DNA of 64,000 nt from Duganella sp. CF402 (GCF_900109645.1 NZ_FOBG01000002.1:186001-250000), one strand, 5' to 3'; positions 34,131 to 42,865 are shown, counted from the first letter of the stretch. Notes: a model not told the origin generated them from the sequence alone. Made by a program: numbers and translations.

Positions 34131-34152
34131 AGCCTTTAGGTAAAGGCTTTTT
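34131..34152 (+). terminator. Orphan terminator-like hairpin between the divergent gntR and receptor genes
   Basis: Perfect inverted repeat AGCCTTTA / TAAAGGCT around GG (34131-34148), then TTTTC. No annotated gene ends upstream of it on the plus strand. The surrounding 368-base gap (34021-34388) otherwise holds the two operator-like elements and a leader hairpin; no further gene is seen. Confidence 0.55.
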
Positions 34153-34265
34153 CTGTGTTGCATACGCGCACAGCGGCTTTCCATACCACCATCAATCCGG
34201 TCTTATCAGGTTGCCGAAAAGATACTTTGTCGGCTACATACAACATAACAAAAAAGAATTTTAAA

Positions 34266-34284
34266 GTGGTAGTGATCTGGTATT
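34266..34284 (+). promoter_or_regulatory. Putative GntR operator in the TonB-receptor promoter
   Basis: GTGGTAGTGATCTGGTATT, with TGGTATTGA able to act as an extended -10 box. It lies ~105 bases before the receptor gene. Spacing of the two GGT(A/C) blocks (11 bases) is the same as in the two other copies. Confidence 0.5.
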
Positions 34285-34353
34285 GAAACGCGAGTATATT
34301 GGCGTTGGATTGGTTTTGAACGTGATCTAAAAAGAAGCACATCAACAATCAGG

Positions 34354-34369
34354 GGGCTCGGCGGAGCCC
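34354..34369 (+). promoter_or_regulatory. Leader hairpin just before the receptor ribosome site
   Basis: GGGCTC / GAGCCC stem with a GGCG loop, ending ~10 bases before the GGGAGGG ribosome-binding site of the receptor mRNA. It could modulate translation. Confidence 0.4.
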
Positions 34370-34388
34370 TCTTCAACGGGAGGGAACA

Positions 34389-37097
34389 ATGCATCACCAT
34401 ACGAAGAACAGCAAACAGTCCAAACTGACGCCGATCGCCACTGCGGTCGGCCTGATGATTCTGGGCGCCACCATTTCAGCACAAGCACAAGCACAACAGG
34501 CAGCGGACGAACCGGCATCGGTCGTCGTGACCGGTATCCGCGCCTCGCTGCAACAATCCTTGAACCAGAAGCGCAACTCCGATTCGCTGGTTGAGGTCAT
34601 CACCGCCGAAGACGTCGGCAAGATGCCGGACAAAAACGTGGCGGACTCGCTGCAGCGCCTGCCAGGCGTGAGCGTGGCGGCGGCCGGCGGCGGCGAAGGC
34701 TCGTTCGGCGAGAACGACCGCGTGGCCCTGCGCGGCACCCCGTTCGGCCTGACCCTGACCACCCTCAACGGCCATACCGTCTCAAGCGGCGACTGGTTCG
34801 CCGACAACATCATCGGCGGCGGCCGCAGCGTGAGCTTCTCGCTGTTCCCGTCCGAACTGATCGGCCGTGTCACGGTCCATAAAGGTTCGCAAGCCAACCT
34901 GCTCGAAGGCGGCGCCGAAGGCGTGGTCGATATCGAGACCCGCAAGCCGCTGGACTTCAAGAAAACCCTGAACGCGCAGGTGAGCCTGGGCGGCGTCAAC
35001 TCGTCGAACTCCGGCAAGACCGACCCGCAACTGAGCGCAATGGTGGCCTGGAAGAATGACCAGAACACCCTGGGCGTGCTGGTGCAAGGCTTCCACCAGA
35101 AGCGCACCCTGAGCCGCGTCGGCCAGGAAAACCAGATCTGGTATGACCGCGTGGAAGCCGGCAGCCCGGTCGCCAACGCCGTGCCAGGTTCGGCCGGCGC
35201 GATGGCCAACTACCTGGGCGGCACCGCCTGGTTCGAGCAGGAGCGTACCCGCAAGGGCGGCCTGATCGACGTACAGATCAAGCCGACCAACGACCTGACC
35301 CTGGACCTGACCGCGTTCCGCTCGCACCTCGACGCGCCGAACATCAACCACAACTTCATGCAGTCGCTGGGCCGCTTCCTGGCGCCGTCGTGGGCCACCA
35401 CCAACTTCCCGGCCGGCGCCACCAGCGGCACCCTGAGCAACGGCGTCATCACCCAGCTGACCGGCACCGTGCCGGCCAACTGCACCGCCTGCGCCACCAT
35501 GTCGAGCGCGGTACAGGAAGAGTTCAGCCGTCCGGTGGCGGAATCGCAATCGCAGTTCTTCGACATCGACGCCAAATGGCGCGTCAACGACCAGCTGACC
35601 CTGAAAGGCCGCATCGGCACCACCAAGGGCATCGGCAACACCGTCAGCGGCGCGCTCGGTGTCTGGATGCCGTGGACCGGCGGCAGCTACACCATCAAGG
35701 ACGCCGGCTCGGCCGTGATCTACAACATCCCGGGCGCCGACAAGTTCTCGATCGGCGGCATGCAGGCCACCCCGTACACCTACGGCTCGCATGTGACCGC
35801 GAACGACAAGGAAACCTACGGTGAACTGAGCGGCACCCTGCGTACCGACTGGGGCGCCGTGAGCAGCGTGCAGTTCGGCGGCCGTGTGGCGGAACACAAG
35901 CGCGACCTGACCGCGATCGGCATCAACGCCCTGCCGGGCCTCGATTCCGTGGCCAACCTGCCGATGTCGGGCCTGACCTCGTTCCCGAGCGACTTCAACG
36001 AACTGGGCGCCAACGGCGCCGGCTACTGGACCTTCTCGCGTGACGCCGTCAACGGCTGGCTGTCCAAATACGGCAGCTACTCGGGCAACCTGCGCCAGAA
36101 CGAATTCACCATCAAGGAACCGACCCAGTCGGCCTTCGTGATGGCCAACTTCGGCGCCGAAAGCCTGTCGGGTAACTTCGGTCTGCGCGTGGTGCACACC
36201 ACCGAAGAAGTGAACCGCTACGAGATCGGCCCATCGGGCGGCTTCGAGCCTAAGCAGTACTCCAACGGCTACATCGACTTCCTGCCGAGCGCCAACTTCC
36301 GCCTCGACGTGACCAAGGACCTGGTGGCCCGCTTCGGCACCAGCCGCACGATGGCGCGTCCTGAGCTGGGCATGATGGCCGGCGTCGACCTGCGCGACGT
36401 CCAGGGTACCGGCAACGTCGGCAACCCGAACCTGCGTCCGATCCGCGCCAACAACTACGATCTGGGCCTGGAGTGGTACTTCGCGCCGAAATCGCTGGTG
36501 TCGGCCGGCGCCTTCTACTCGGCGCTGGACGGCTACGTGACCTACGGTTCGAGCACCGCCACCTTCTACAACCAGCTGCAAAAGCAAAACACCGTGTACC
36601 AGGTGTCGACCCCGGTCAACACCACGGCGGAAGTGAAGGGCCTGGAGTTCTCGTACGTGCAGGAACTGCCTAAGGGCTTCGGCATCAACGCCAACTACAC
36701 CTACACCCTGGGCAAGGAAACCGGCAAAGCGCCAGGTTCGCCATGCGGCAACCTGACTTCGCCGGATTGCACCCTGATCGGCACCTCGAAGAACGCCTAC
36801 AACGTCGGCCTGTTCTATGAGCAGGACAAGCTGAGCGCCCGCGTGACCTACAGCTGGCGTTCGGGCTTCCTGAACGGCACCAGCCGTAACAGCGCCGCCT
36901 TCCAGGCGCCGATCGGCACCCTGTCGGCATCGTTGGCCTACCAGATCAACGACAGCTACAGCATCACGTTGGACGGCAAGGACCTGAACAACCCGCTGGT
37001 GCGTTCGGTCATCCACACCGCCGGCGCGATGGACCTGCCAGGTTCGCTGTACAAGAATGGCCGCCAGGTCTACCTGACCTTGCACGCCAAGTACTAA
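34389..37097 (+). CDS. TonB-dependent outer-membrane receptor, probably for chitooligosaccharides
   Basis: 902 residues. A signal peptide ends at ...ISAQAQAQQ. The TonB box region is ASVVVTGIRASLQQSL and the plug has LVEVITAEDVGKMPDKNVAD and LQRLPGVSV, the layout of the Xanthomonas/Caulobacter carbohydrate-receptor type (TIGR01782). The barrel ends with KNGRQVYLTLHAKY (aromatic C-terminus). Import of chitin fragments is inferred from its place between the chitinase and the GlcNAc genes. Promoter with operator-like element upstream, UUCG-loop terminator downstream. Confidence 0.9.
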   Translation: MHHHTKNSKQSKLTPIATAVGLMILGATISAQAQAQQAADEPASVVVTGIRASLQQSLNQKRNSDSLVEVITAEDVGKMPDKNVADSLQRLPGVSVAAAGGGEGSFGENDRVALRGTPFGLTLTTLNGHTVSSGDWFADNIIGGGRSVSFSLFPSELIGRVTVHKGSQANLLEGGAEGVVDIETRKPLDFKKTLNAQVSLGGVNSSNSGKTDPQLSAMVAWKNDQNTLGVLVQGFHQKRTLSRVGQENQIWYDRVEAGSPVANAVPGSAGAMANYLGGTAWFEQERTRKGGLIDVQIKPTNDLTLDLTAFRSHLDAPNINHNFMQSLGRFLAPSWATTNFPAGATSGTLSNGVITQLTGTVPANCTACATMSSAVQEEFSRPVAESQSQFFDIDAKWRVNDQLTLKGRIGTTKGIGNTVSGALGVWMPWTGGSYTIKDAGSAVIYNIPGADKFSIGGMQATPYTYGSHVTANDKETYGELSGTLRTDWGAVSSVQFGGRVAEHKRDLTAIGINALPGLDSVANLPMSGLTSFPSDFNELGANGAGYWTFSRDAVNGWLSKYGSYSGNLRQNEFTIKEPTQSAFVMANFGAESLSGNFGLRVVHTTEEVNRYEIGPSGGFEPKQYSNGYIDFLPSANFRLDVTKDLVARFGTSRTMARPELGMMAGVDLRDVQGTGNVGNPNLRPIRANNYDLGLEWYFAPKSLVSAGAFYSALDGYVTYGSSTATFYNQLQKQNTVYQVSTPVNTTAEVKGLEFSYVQELPKGFGINANYTYTLGKETGKAPGSPCGNLTSPDCTLIGTSKNAYNVGLFYEQDKLSARVTYSWRSGFLNGTSRNSAAFQAPIGTLSASLAYQINDSYSITLDGKDLNNPLVRSVIHTAGAMDLPGSLYKNGRQVYLTLHAKY

Positions 37098-37106
37098 GCA
37101 GCAGTC

Positions 37107-37136
37107 AAAACGGGGCGTTCGCGCCCCGTTTTTTTT
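37107..37136 (+). terminator. Rho-independent terminator after the TonB receptor
   Basis: Stem AAAACGGGGCG / CGCCCCGTTTT with a TTCG loop and an eight-T run; leaves 17 bases to the next start, so readthrough may feed the halogenase-like gene. Confidence 0.9.
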
Positions 37137-37153
37137 AACCCGGAATACCTGAC

Positions 37154-38665
37154 ATGAACGTGACCACGCCTCCCAAGAAAATCATCATCGTCGGCGGCGG
37201 CAGCGCCGGCTGGATGACGGCCCTGATGTACGGCGACGCCCTGATCAAACAAGGCGTCGAGATCACGGTGCTGGAATCGCCCACCGTGGGCGTGATCGGC
37301 GTGGGCGAAGGCTCGACGCCGGCGCTCAAGCGCTACTTCGACAGCCTCGGCATCAGCGAAGCCGAATGGATGCCGGCCTGTCACGCCACCTACAAAAGCG
37401 GCATCACGTTTGACGGCTGGTCCACCAAACCCGGCTACGAAAGCTACTTCCACCAGTTCGCCACGATGGTCGACAACCTGACCCTGCCGAACTTTATGGA
37501 AAACGTCCATGCACGCCAACGCGGCGCCGCCATCGACGCCCGTCCCAACCGTTATTTCCTGTCGTCGCGCCTGAGCGACGATTGCCTGGCGCCGCACGCG
37601 GCGGAGAACTTCCCGTTCTTCACCACCTACGGCTACCACTTCGACGCCACCCTGCTCGGCCAATTCCTGCACCAGCGCGCGGCCGCCTTGGGCGTGCAGC
37701 ACAAGGTCTGCCACGTGACGCACGCGGTGATGAATGAACGCGGCGACATCGCGGCCGTCGCCACCCAGGAAGGCGAACAGCTGGCGGCCGATTTCTTCAT
37801 CGACTGCTCCGGCTTCTCCGCCCTGCTGATCGGCAAAACGCTGGAGACGCCGTTTGTCAGCTATGCCGACAACCTGTTCAACGATTCCGCCATCGCCATG
37901 CCGAGCGAGATCGGCGACAAGATTCCGACCCAGACCGTATCGACCGCCATGAAGCATGGCTGGGCGTGGAAGATCCCACTCACCAACCGCTATGGCAACG
38001 GCTATGTATACAGCTCGTCGTTCGTGTCGGCCGACGAAGCCGAGCACGAACTGCGCAGCAAGCTGGGCTTGCTGGAATCGGACGTGCAGGCGCGCCATCT
38101 GAAAATGAAACTGGGCCGTGTGACCAAGCACTGGAACCGCAATGTGCTGGCGGTCGGCCTGTCGCAGGGCTTCCTCGAACCGCTGGAAGCGACCGCGCTG
38201 TACCTGACCCAGATGACGGCCGCGATCTTCCTGCTGTTCCTGGAAAAAGGCGATCTGAGCGACAAGGCGCAAGATCTCTACAACCAGGAAATCCACGACT
38301 ACTTCGACGGCCACCGCGACTACATCGTGGCCCACTACAAGACCAACAGCCGCAGCGACACGCCATACTGGCGCGCCAACGCCGAGAACCTTGGCAGCGT
38401 GTCGGATTCGCTCAAGCACATCTTCCAGACCTGGATCGAGGGCAAGGACCTGGCGGCCGAGATCCGCCGTCAGAACATCGAGCGCTACTACCCGGTCGGC
38501 TCGTGGTATGCGCTGCTGGCCGGCATGGGCACCTTCCCGGAGATCGGGCAGGCGCCGAACACCGAAGCGCTGGCGCCGCTGGACGACTTCATGCGCCGCT
38601 GCGCACTCAACTTCCGCGACCACCGCACCGTGCTCAACGAGCTGGCCCAGCAAGCCGGCATGTAA
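37154..38665 (+). CDS. Flavin-dependent tryptophan-halogenase-family protein
   Basis: 503 residues. FAD-binding GGGSAG is at 14-19, the catalytic-type lysine is K81 in TYKSGITFDGW (PrnA Lys79 equivalent), and the halogenase signature WxWxIP is at 270-275 (GWAWKIPL). A Glu in GFLEPLEATALY corresponds to the second active-site acid. All motifs of real flavin halogenases are therefore present. Members of this family are very often encoded next to TIGR01782 TonB receptors in polysaccharide loci, where their substrate is unknown. No flavin reductase gene is nearby. It follows the receptor after a terminator, so it may be partly independent. Confidence 0.87.
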   Translation: MNVTTPPKKIIIVGGGSAGWMTALMYGDALIKQGVEITVLESPTVGVIGVGEGSTPALKRYFDSLGISEAEWMPACHATYKSGITFDGWSTKPGYESYFHQFATMVDNLTLPNFMENVHARQRGAAIDARPNRYFLSSRLSDDCLAPHAAENFPFFTTYGYHFDATLLGQFLHQRAAALGVQHKVCHVTHAVMNERGDIAAVATQEGEQLAADFFIDCSGFSALLIGKTLETPFVSYADNLFNDSAIAMPSEIGDKIPTQTVSTAMKHGWAWKIPLTNRYGNGYVYSSSFVSADEAEHELRSKLGLLESDVQARHLKMKLGRVTKHWNRNVLAVGLSQGFLEPLEATALYLTQMTAAIFLLFLEKGDLSDKAQDLYNQEIHDYFDGHRDYIVAHYKTNSRSDTPYWRANAENLGSVSDSLKHIFQTWIEGKDLAAEIRRQNIERYYPVGSWYALLAGMGTFPEIGQAPNTEALAPLDDFMRRCALNFRDHRTVLNELAQQAGM

Positions 38666-38686
38666 CCGCTTCATTGTGTAGTCTCT

Positions 38687-38725
38687 GCCCGCCACGGCGT
38701 CCCCGGCCCTGGCGGGCTTTTTTTT
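38687..38725 (+). terminator. Rho-independent terminator after the halogenase-family gene
   Basis: Stem GCCCGCCA / TGGCGGGC (38687-38694 with 38710-38717), 15-base loop, then eight T. Confidence 0.85.
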
Positions 38726-38751
38726 GCCAGCAGAATACACGCGGCGGAGTA

Positions 38752-38882
38752 TTTACCAAGGCCCTGTGGTAAACCTTCTTTTTTGCGTTCTTTTTTCTTC
38801 TCTTTCCCTCTCTTTTGAACTTTTATTTTTCTGGCCTGTCTAAAAAGAAGAAAAGAGGGAAAAAAAAGAATGTTTACCACAG
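38752..38882. repeat. Inverted repeat enclosing a polypyrimidine/polypurine tract
   Basis: CTGTGGTAAAC (38764-38774) is exactly complementary to GTTTACCACAG (38872-38882). A third copy of the core, TTTACCA (38752-38758), faces the first across eight bases. Between the arms the plus strand is almost pure T/C (38775-38841) and then almost pure A/G (38842-38870), so it could fold into a long imperfect hairpin. Composition is unlike the neighbouring DNA. This and the small frame below are all I see in the 535-base gap 38666-39200. Confidence 0.7.
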
Positions 38883-39031
38883 TGAGCGTGCAGTTACCCA
38901 GCCATGTCCTGCTCGAACTAATTCAGCGGCTGGAACGCAGCTCCGGTTCTAAAGACGTCTCCGCAGCAACCGCAACGCCATCGCAAACCGAAATACTGCC
39001 TGCAGCCGCTCCCCCCACCACCGCCGGTTGA
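38870..39031 (+). CDS. Possible ribbon-helix-helix mini-protein or gene remnant
   Basis: 53 codons from ATG 38870 with AGAGGGA ten bases upstream. It starts MFTTVSVQLPSHVLLELIQR and continues LERSSGSKDVSAA, a strand-helix-helix pattern like CopG-type repressors; the remaining 20 residues are Ala/Pro/Thr-rich and do not complete the second helix. The start codon is inside the right arm of the inverted repeat. Either a short repressor that binds this repeat or the remains of a longer gene broken by a frameshift. Low certainty. Confidence 0.35.
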   Translation: MFTTVSVQLPSHVLLELIQRLERSSGSKDVSAATATPSQTEILPAAAPPTTAG

Positions 39032-39200
39032 AAAGCGCGATACCTCGCAACGCGACAACTGGTGCTTGCCGGAGCGCCGCAAGTGGCGCATTCGCCTTGA
39101 AGACATCGCCTTCGACTAAAAAGATGCATGCACAAGCTAAACACGCGACGAATGCGGCAAATTGATTGTGCATCGCCAGCGTCGGCGCTACATTCGCCAC

Positions 39201-40133
39201 ATGAGATACCTTCCCCTGCTTCTGGCTCCGCTCCTTGCCCTCATCCTGCCGCTGGCCAGCGCGGCGCCGCGTGATGTGAAAACACAGGCGGTCTACGACT
39301 ACCTGCTCGGCGTATGGGGCAAGTCCACCCTCGCCGGCCAGTCCGACCTGACCTGGCGCGATAGCGTCGACATGGCGCAGCGCGTGCACGACGACACCGG
39401 CAAATATCCGGCGCTGATGGGCTATGACTTCATGAACTACGTCGACGCCACCGAGGGCGACGGCCGCCACCAGACCGAAGAAGCCATCGCCTGGGACGCG
39501 CGCGGCGGCCTGGTGTCCTTCCACTGGCACTGGCGCATCGCCAACGGCAAGTTCTACACCAAGGAGACGCCCTACCGCCTGCCGGCAGCCGACTACCGCC
39601 AGATCGACGCCGATATCGACCGCGTCGCGCTGGAACTCAAGCGCTTGCAGGACGCCAACGTGCCGGTGCTATGGCGTCCGCTGCACGAAGCCGCCGGCGG
39701 CTGGTTCTGGTGGGGCACCTCGCGCGAAGGCTATATCGCGCTGTGGCGGCACATGCATGAGCGTCTGACGCAAAAGCACGGCCTGCACAATCTGATTTGG
39801 GTATGGAATGGACAAGACCCGGCCTGGTATCCGGGCGATGATGTGGTGGATATCACCGGCTACGACGTCTACGAAAACAACTACGCCGAAGCATGGCGCA
39901 AGACGGCGCAGCATGGCAAGCCGATCGCGCTGACCGAGACCGGCCACATCCCCGACCTGCAGGACGGCCAGCGCTGGCTGTGGTTCATGGTCTGGAACGA
40001 CGGCCGGGGCGAAGCCGGCGTCACCAGCCCGGATAATTTCTGGACCGGTGAACACCACAACAGCAACGCCCACAAGCGCAAGATCTACGGCGATCCAAAC
40101 ATCATCACGCTGGACCGCCTGCCGAAGTTTTAA
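39201..40133 (+). CDS. Secreted GH26 endo-beta-mannanase
   Basis: 310 residues from ATG 39201, which gives a signal peptide MRYLPLLLAPLLALILPLASA. RPLHEAAGGWFWWG holds the acid/base Glu163 and ALTETGHIPD the nucleophile Glu246, the GH26 pattern. FHWHWRIANG forms the substrate cleft. No carbohydrate-binding module. It should cleave beta-1,4-mannan in the periplasm or outside. No mannose genes are adjacent. There is no obvious ribosome-binding site, and the stop shares TTAA with the convergent M16 protease. Confidence 0.88.
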   Translation: MRYLPLLLAPLLALILPLASAAPRDVKTQAVYDYLLGVWGKSTLAGQSDLTWRDSVDMAQRVHDDTGKYPALMGYDFMNYVDATEGDGRHQTEEAIAWDARGGLVSFHWHWRIANGKFYTKETPYRLPAADYRQIDADIDRVALELKRLQDANVPVLWRPLHEAAGGWFWWGTSREGYIALWRHMHERLTQKHGLHNLIWVWNGQDPAWYPGDDVVDITGYDVYENNYAEAWRKTAQHGKPIALTETGHIPDLQDGQRWLWFMVWNDGRGEAGVTSPDNFWTGEHHNSNAHKRKIYGDPNIITLDRLPKF

Positions 40134-42865
40134 GGCTTCTTGGCGGCCTTGGCCTCATCACCTGCCACCACTACCGACATCTTGGCCGGGTCGATATGCT
40201 TGCGGAAGGCGGCATTGACCTGCGCCAGCGTGGCCGCTTTCAGCTTGGCTTCGTACTCCTTGCTCCAGGCGTAGGTGCGGCCCATATGCAGGTTGCGGGT
40301 CCAGCCCGAGGCCACCACGCTATCCTTGGCACGGTTCTGCAGGCGCTGTTGCAGCAGACCCGATTTGGCGCCATCCAGCTCCGCTTGCGTGAAGCCGTCT
40401 TTCAGCGCACGGTCCAGCTCTTCGCGGATCGCGGCCTCCAGCTTCTTCAGGTTCTGCGGCGCGGCGATGGCGCCCATGCCGAAGTTGCCGGCCCGGTCTT
40501 CCTCGCCCGCATAGATGCCGCTGCCGCCGCCATACGACAAGCCATCCTTCTGGCGGATGCGGTCCATCAGGCGCGATTTCAGCGCGCCGCCGCCGAAGAT
40601 GTAGTTGGCCAGCTCCAGCGGCGCGTAATCGGCATCCTCGGTATTCAGATCGATCGGCAGGCGCGCCGCGTAGGAGCCGTTCTCCTTGTCCGGCGCATTC
40701 AGCGTAGCGTGCAACGGCGCCTTGTCCACATTGGTGTTCAGGATCTTGGCGTAGGAAGCCTTGCTGTTCCAGCCGGTGAAGCTTTCGTCGATGGTCTTGC
40801 TGATGGCAGCCTTGTCGAAGTCGCCCACGATCGCCAGCTCGCCGCGGCTGGCGCCGTAGAAGTTCTTATGGAAGGCGACCACGTCCTCCAGCTTCAGCGC
40901 CTTGACGGCTTCGAGACGTTCGGCCACGGTCAGGGCGTTGCGCACGTCGCCTTTCGGGTAGTGGTTGTAGTGCTGCTCGATGGCCTCGTTGGCCAGCACC
41001 TGCGGCTCGCCGCGCGAGTATTCGAGGCCGACGATCCACTGCTGGCGCAACTGCTCGAATTCGGCCTGCGGGAAGCTGGCGTCCTTCAGCACATGTGCCA
41101 CCAGCCGCAGCGACGCGTCGAGGTTAGGACCGGTGGTCTCAAAGCTGTACGGCGAACCGGTGATCTTCAGCTTGGAGAAGGCGTCGGCCAGCTGTTCGCG
41201 CGTGTACTTGCTGGTGCCGCGCATCAGCATCTCGTTGGCGACTTCCGACACCACGCTGGTATTGGCCAGATTCTTCTCGTCGCCCCATTGCAGCTTCAGA
41301 TGCACGGCGACCGTCTCGCCACGGTTCTTCTTCGGCAGCAGCGCCACTTTCAGGCCGCCGATGGTCTTGATCTCGGTACGGGCGTTGATGTTGTCCTGGC
41401 TCGGATCGAACACCTCGGAGGTCAGCACGCTGTCCTTGCCCTTGAAGTCCTTCATCACCTCGGCCACGCTCGGCGCGGCCGGGATGTCGGCGCGCTGCGG
41501 ATTGTCTTCGGGGATGAACTCACCGACCACGCGGTTGTCGCGCTTCAGGTAGCGCGCCGCCACCTCGGCCACTTGCTGCGAGGTGATGCTCGACAGCTTG
41601 TCGCGGCCGGCGAACAGCAAACGCCAGTCGCCCAGCGATACCTCTTCCGACAAGGTCACGCCCACGCGCTGCGGATCGTTGAGCGACTTCTCGATGTAGT
41701 TGGCAAAGTTGCGGCGCGTACGCTCCATCTCTTCTTCGGTCGGCGGCGTCTTGGCGAAGCTCTCCACCGCCTCGGTCAGCGCCGCGCGCACCGGTTCCAG
41801 CGGCTCGCCCGACTTGACCACCGCGCCGATGATTTGCAGGCCCGGCGCGTAGCCGGTCATGCCGAAGCTGAACACCTGCGCGGCCTTGCCGCTTTCCACC
41901 AGCTGTTTGTGCAGGCGGCCGGTCGGCTCGTCGCCGAGGATTTGCGACATGAAGCTGATCGCGTCGCTGTCGCCCTGCAGCGAGCTTGGAATCTTGTAGC
42001 CCAGCGCGACGATCTGCACATCGCCCTTGCGGCGCACGGTGAAGCTGCGTTCGCCGTCCTGGGTCGGCTCGACGGTCCAGAAAGGCGGCAGCACGCGCTT
42101 CGGTTTCGGGATCTTGCCGAACGAATTGCTGATCCACGACAGCGTCTGCGCCACGTCGAACTTACCGGCCACCAGCAGCACCGCGTTGTCCGGCTGGTAG
42201 TAGGCCTTGTAGAACGCCTGCAGGTTCTCGATCTTGACGTTCTCGATGTCGCTGCGGTTGCCGATGGTGGAGCGGCCATACGCATGCGCATCGTAGGCGA
42301 TGCTCTGCATGCGCTTCAGCAGCACGCCGAACGGATTGTTCTCGCCGGCTTCGTACTCATTACGGACCACGGTCATTTCCGAGTCCAGGTCCTTGCGCGC
42401 GATGAAGGAATTGACCATGCGGTCGGCTTCCATCTCCAGCGCCCATTTCAGGTTTTCCGGGCTGGCCTGGAACACCTCGTAGTAGTTGGTGCGGTCGTTG
42501 GAGGTGGTGCCGTTGAATTCCATGCCGCGATCGGCGAATTCCTTCGGAATGGCTTTGTTTTTCGGCGAGCCCTTGAACACCATGTGCTCCAGCAAGTGCG
42601 CCATGCCGGTCTCGCCGTAGTTCTCGTGGCGCGAGCCGACCAGGTAGGTGACGTTGACGGTGACGGTAGGCTTGGAGGCGTCCGGGAACAGCAGCACTTT
42701 CAGGCCGTTCGGCAACCGGTATTCGGTGATGCCTTCGACCGATGGTCCCTTGACCACGCCGGCCGGCAGCGCGGCGGCGGCCCAGGCTGGACCAGTGGCA
42801 AGGAATGACATTCCGCACAGCAGAAGGCTGGCGGCGGCGGCGTGTTTCAGACGGCTGTTGTTCAT
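40130..42865 (-). CDS. M16-family metallopeptidase (tandem domains)
   Basis: 911 residues with a signal peptide (to ~residue 29). The inverted zinc motif HLLEH (H90, E93, H94) and E170 in VVRNEYEAGENNP, 76 residues further, complete the M16 site. The C-terminal half is a second, non-catalytic M16 domain, as usual for PqqL/YhjJ-like two-domain forms. Probable role: degradation of peptides in the periplasm. GAGAGA precedes the ATG. Stand-alone gene. Confidence 0.9.
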   Translation of the reverse strand: MNNSRLKHAAAASLLLCGMSFLATGPAWAAAALPAGVVKGPSVEGITEYRLPNGLKVLLFPDASKPTVTVNVTYLVGSRHENYGETGMAHLLEHMVFKGSPKNKAIPKEFADRGMEFNGTTSNDRTNYYEVFQASPENLKWALEMEADRMVNSFIARKDLDSEMTVVRNEYEAGENNPFGVLLKRMQSIAYDAHAYGRSTIGNRSDIENVKIENLQAFYKAYYQPDNAVLLVAGKFDVAQTLSWISNSFGKIPKPKRVLPPFWTVEPTQDGERSFTVRRKGDVQIVALGYKIPSSLQGDSDAISFMSQILGDEPTGRLHKQLVESGKAAQVFSFGMTGYAPGLQIIGAVVKSGEPLEPVRAALTEAVESFAKTPPTEEEMERTRRNFANYIEKSLNDPQRVGVTLSEEVSLGDWRLLFAGRDKLSSITSQQVAEVAARYLKRDNRVVGEFIPEDNPQRADIPAAPSVAEVMKDFKGKDSVLTSEVFDPSQDNINARTEIKTIGGLKVALLPKKNRGETVAVHLKLQWGDEKNLANTSVVSEVANEMLMRGTSKYTREQLADAFSKLKITGSPYSFETTGPNLDASLRLVAHVLKDASFPQAEFEQLRQQWIVGLEYSRGEPQVLANEAIEQHYNHYPKGDVRNALTVAERLEAVKALKLEDVVAFHKNFYGASRGELAIVGDFDKAAISKTIDESFTGWNSKASYAKILNTNVDKAPLHATLNAPDKENGSYAARLPIDLNTEDADYAPLELANYIFGGGALKSRLMDRIRQKDGLSYGGGSGIYAGEEDRAGNFGMGAIAAPQNLKKLEAAIREELDRALKDGFTQAELDGAKSGLLQQRLQNRAKDSVVASGWTRNLHMGRTYAWSKEYEAKLKAATLAQVNAAFRKHIDPAKMSVVVAGDEAKAAKKP

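Noticed and set aside
34782..37085. A 767-codon minus-strand frame opposite the TonB receptor
   Set aside because: Antisense shadow; the receptor has signal peptide, plug motifs and terminal aromatic residue.
38949..39530. A 193-codon minus-strand frame across the region before and within the GH26 gene
   Set aside because: Half of it is antisense to GH26. The other half has a protein-like look but no start signal of its own; it may be a conceptual translation of a dispersed repeat rather than a gene.
40196..42808. An 870-codon plus-strand frame opposite the M16 protease
   Set aside because: Complement of a gene with intact HLLEH and signal peptide; the antisense product has no domain pattern.
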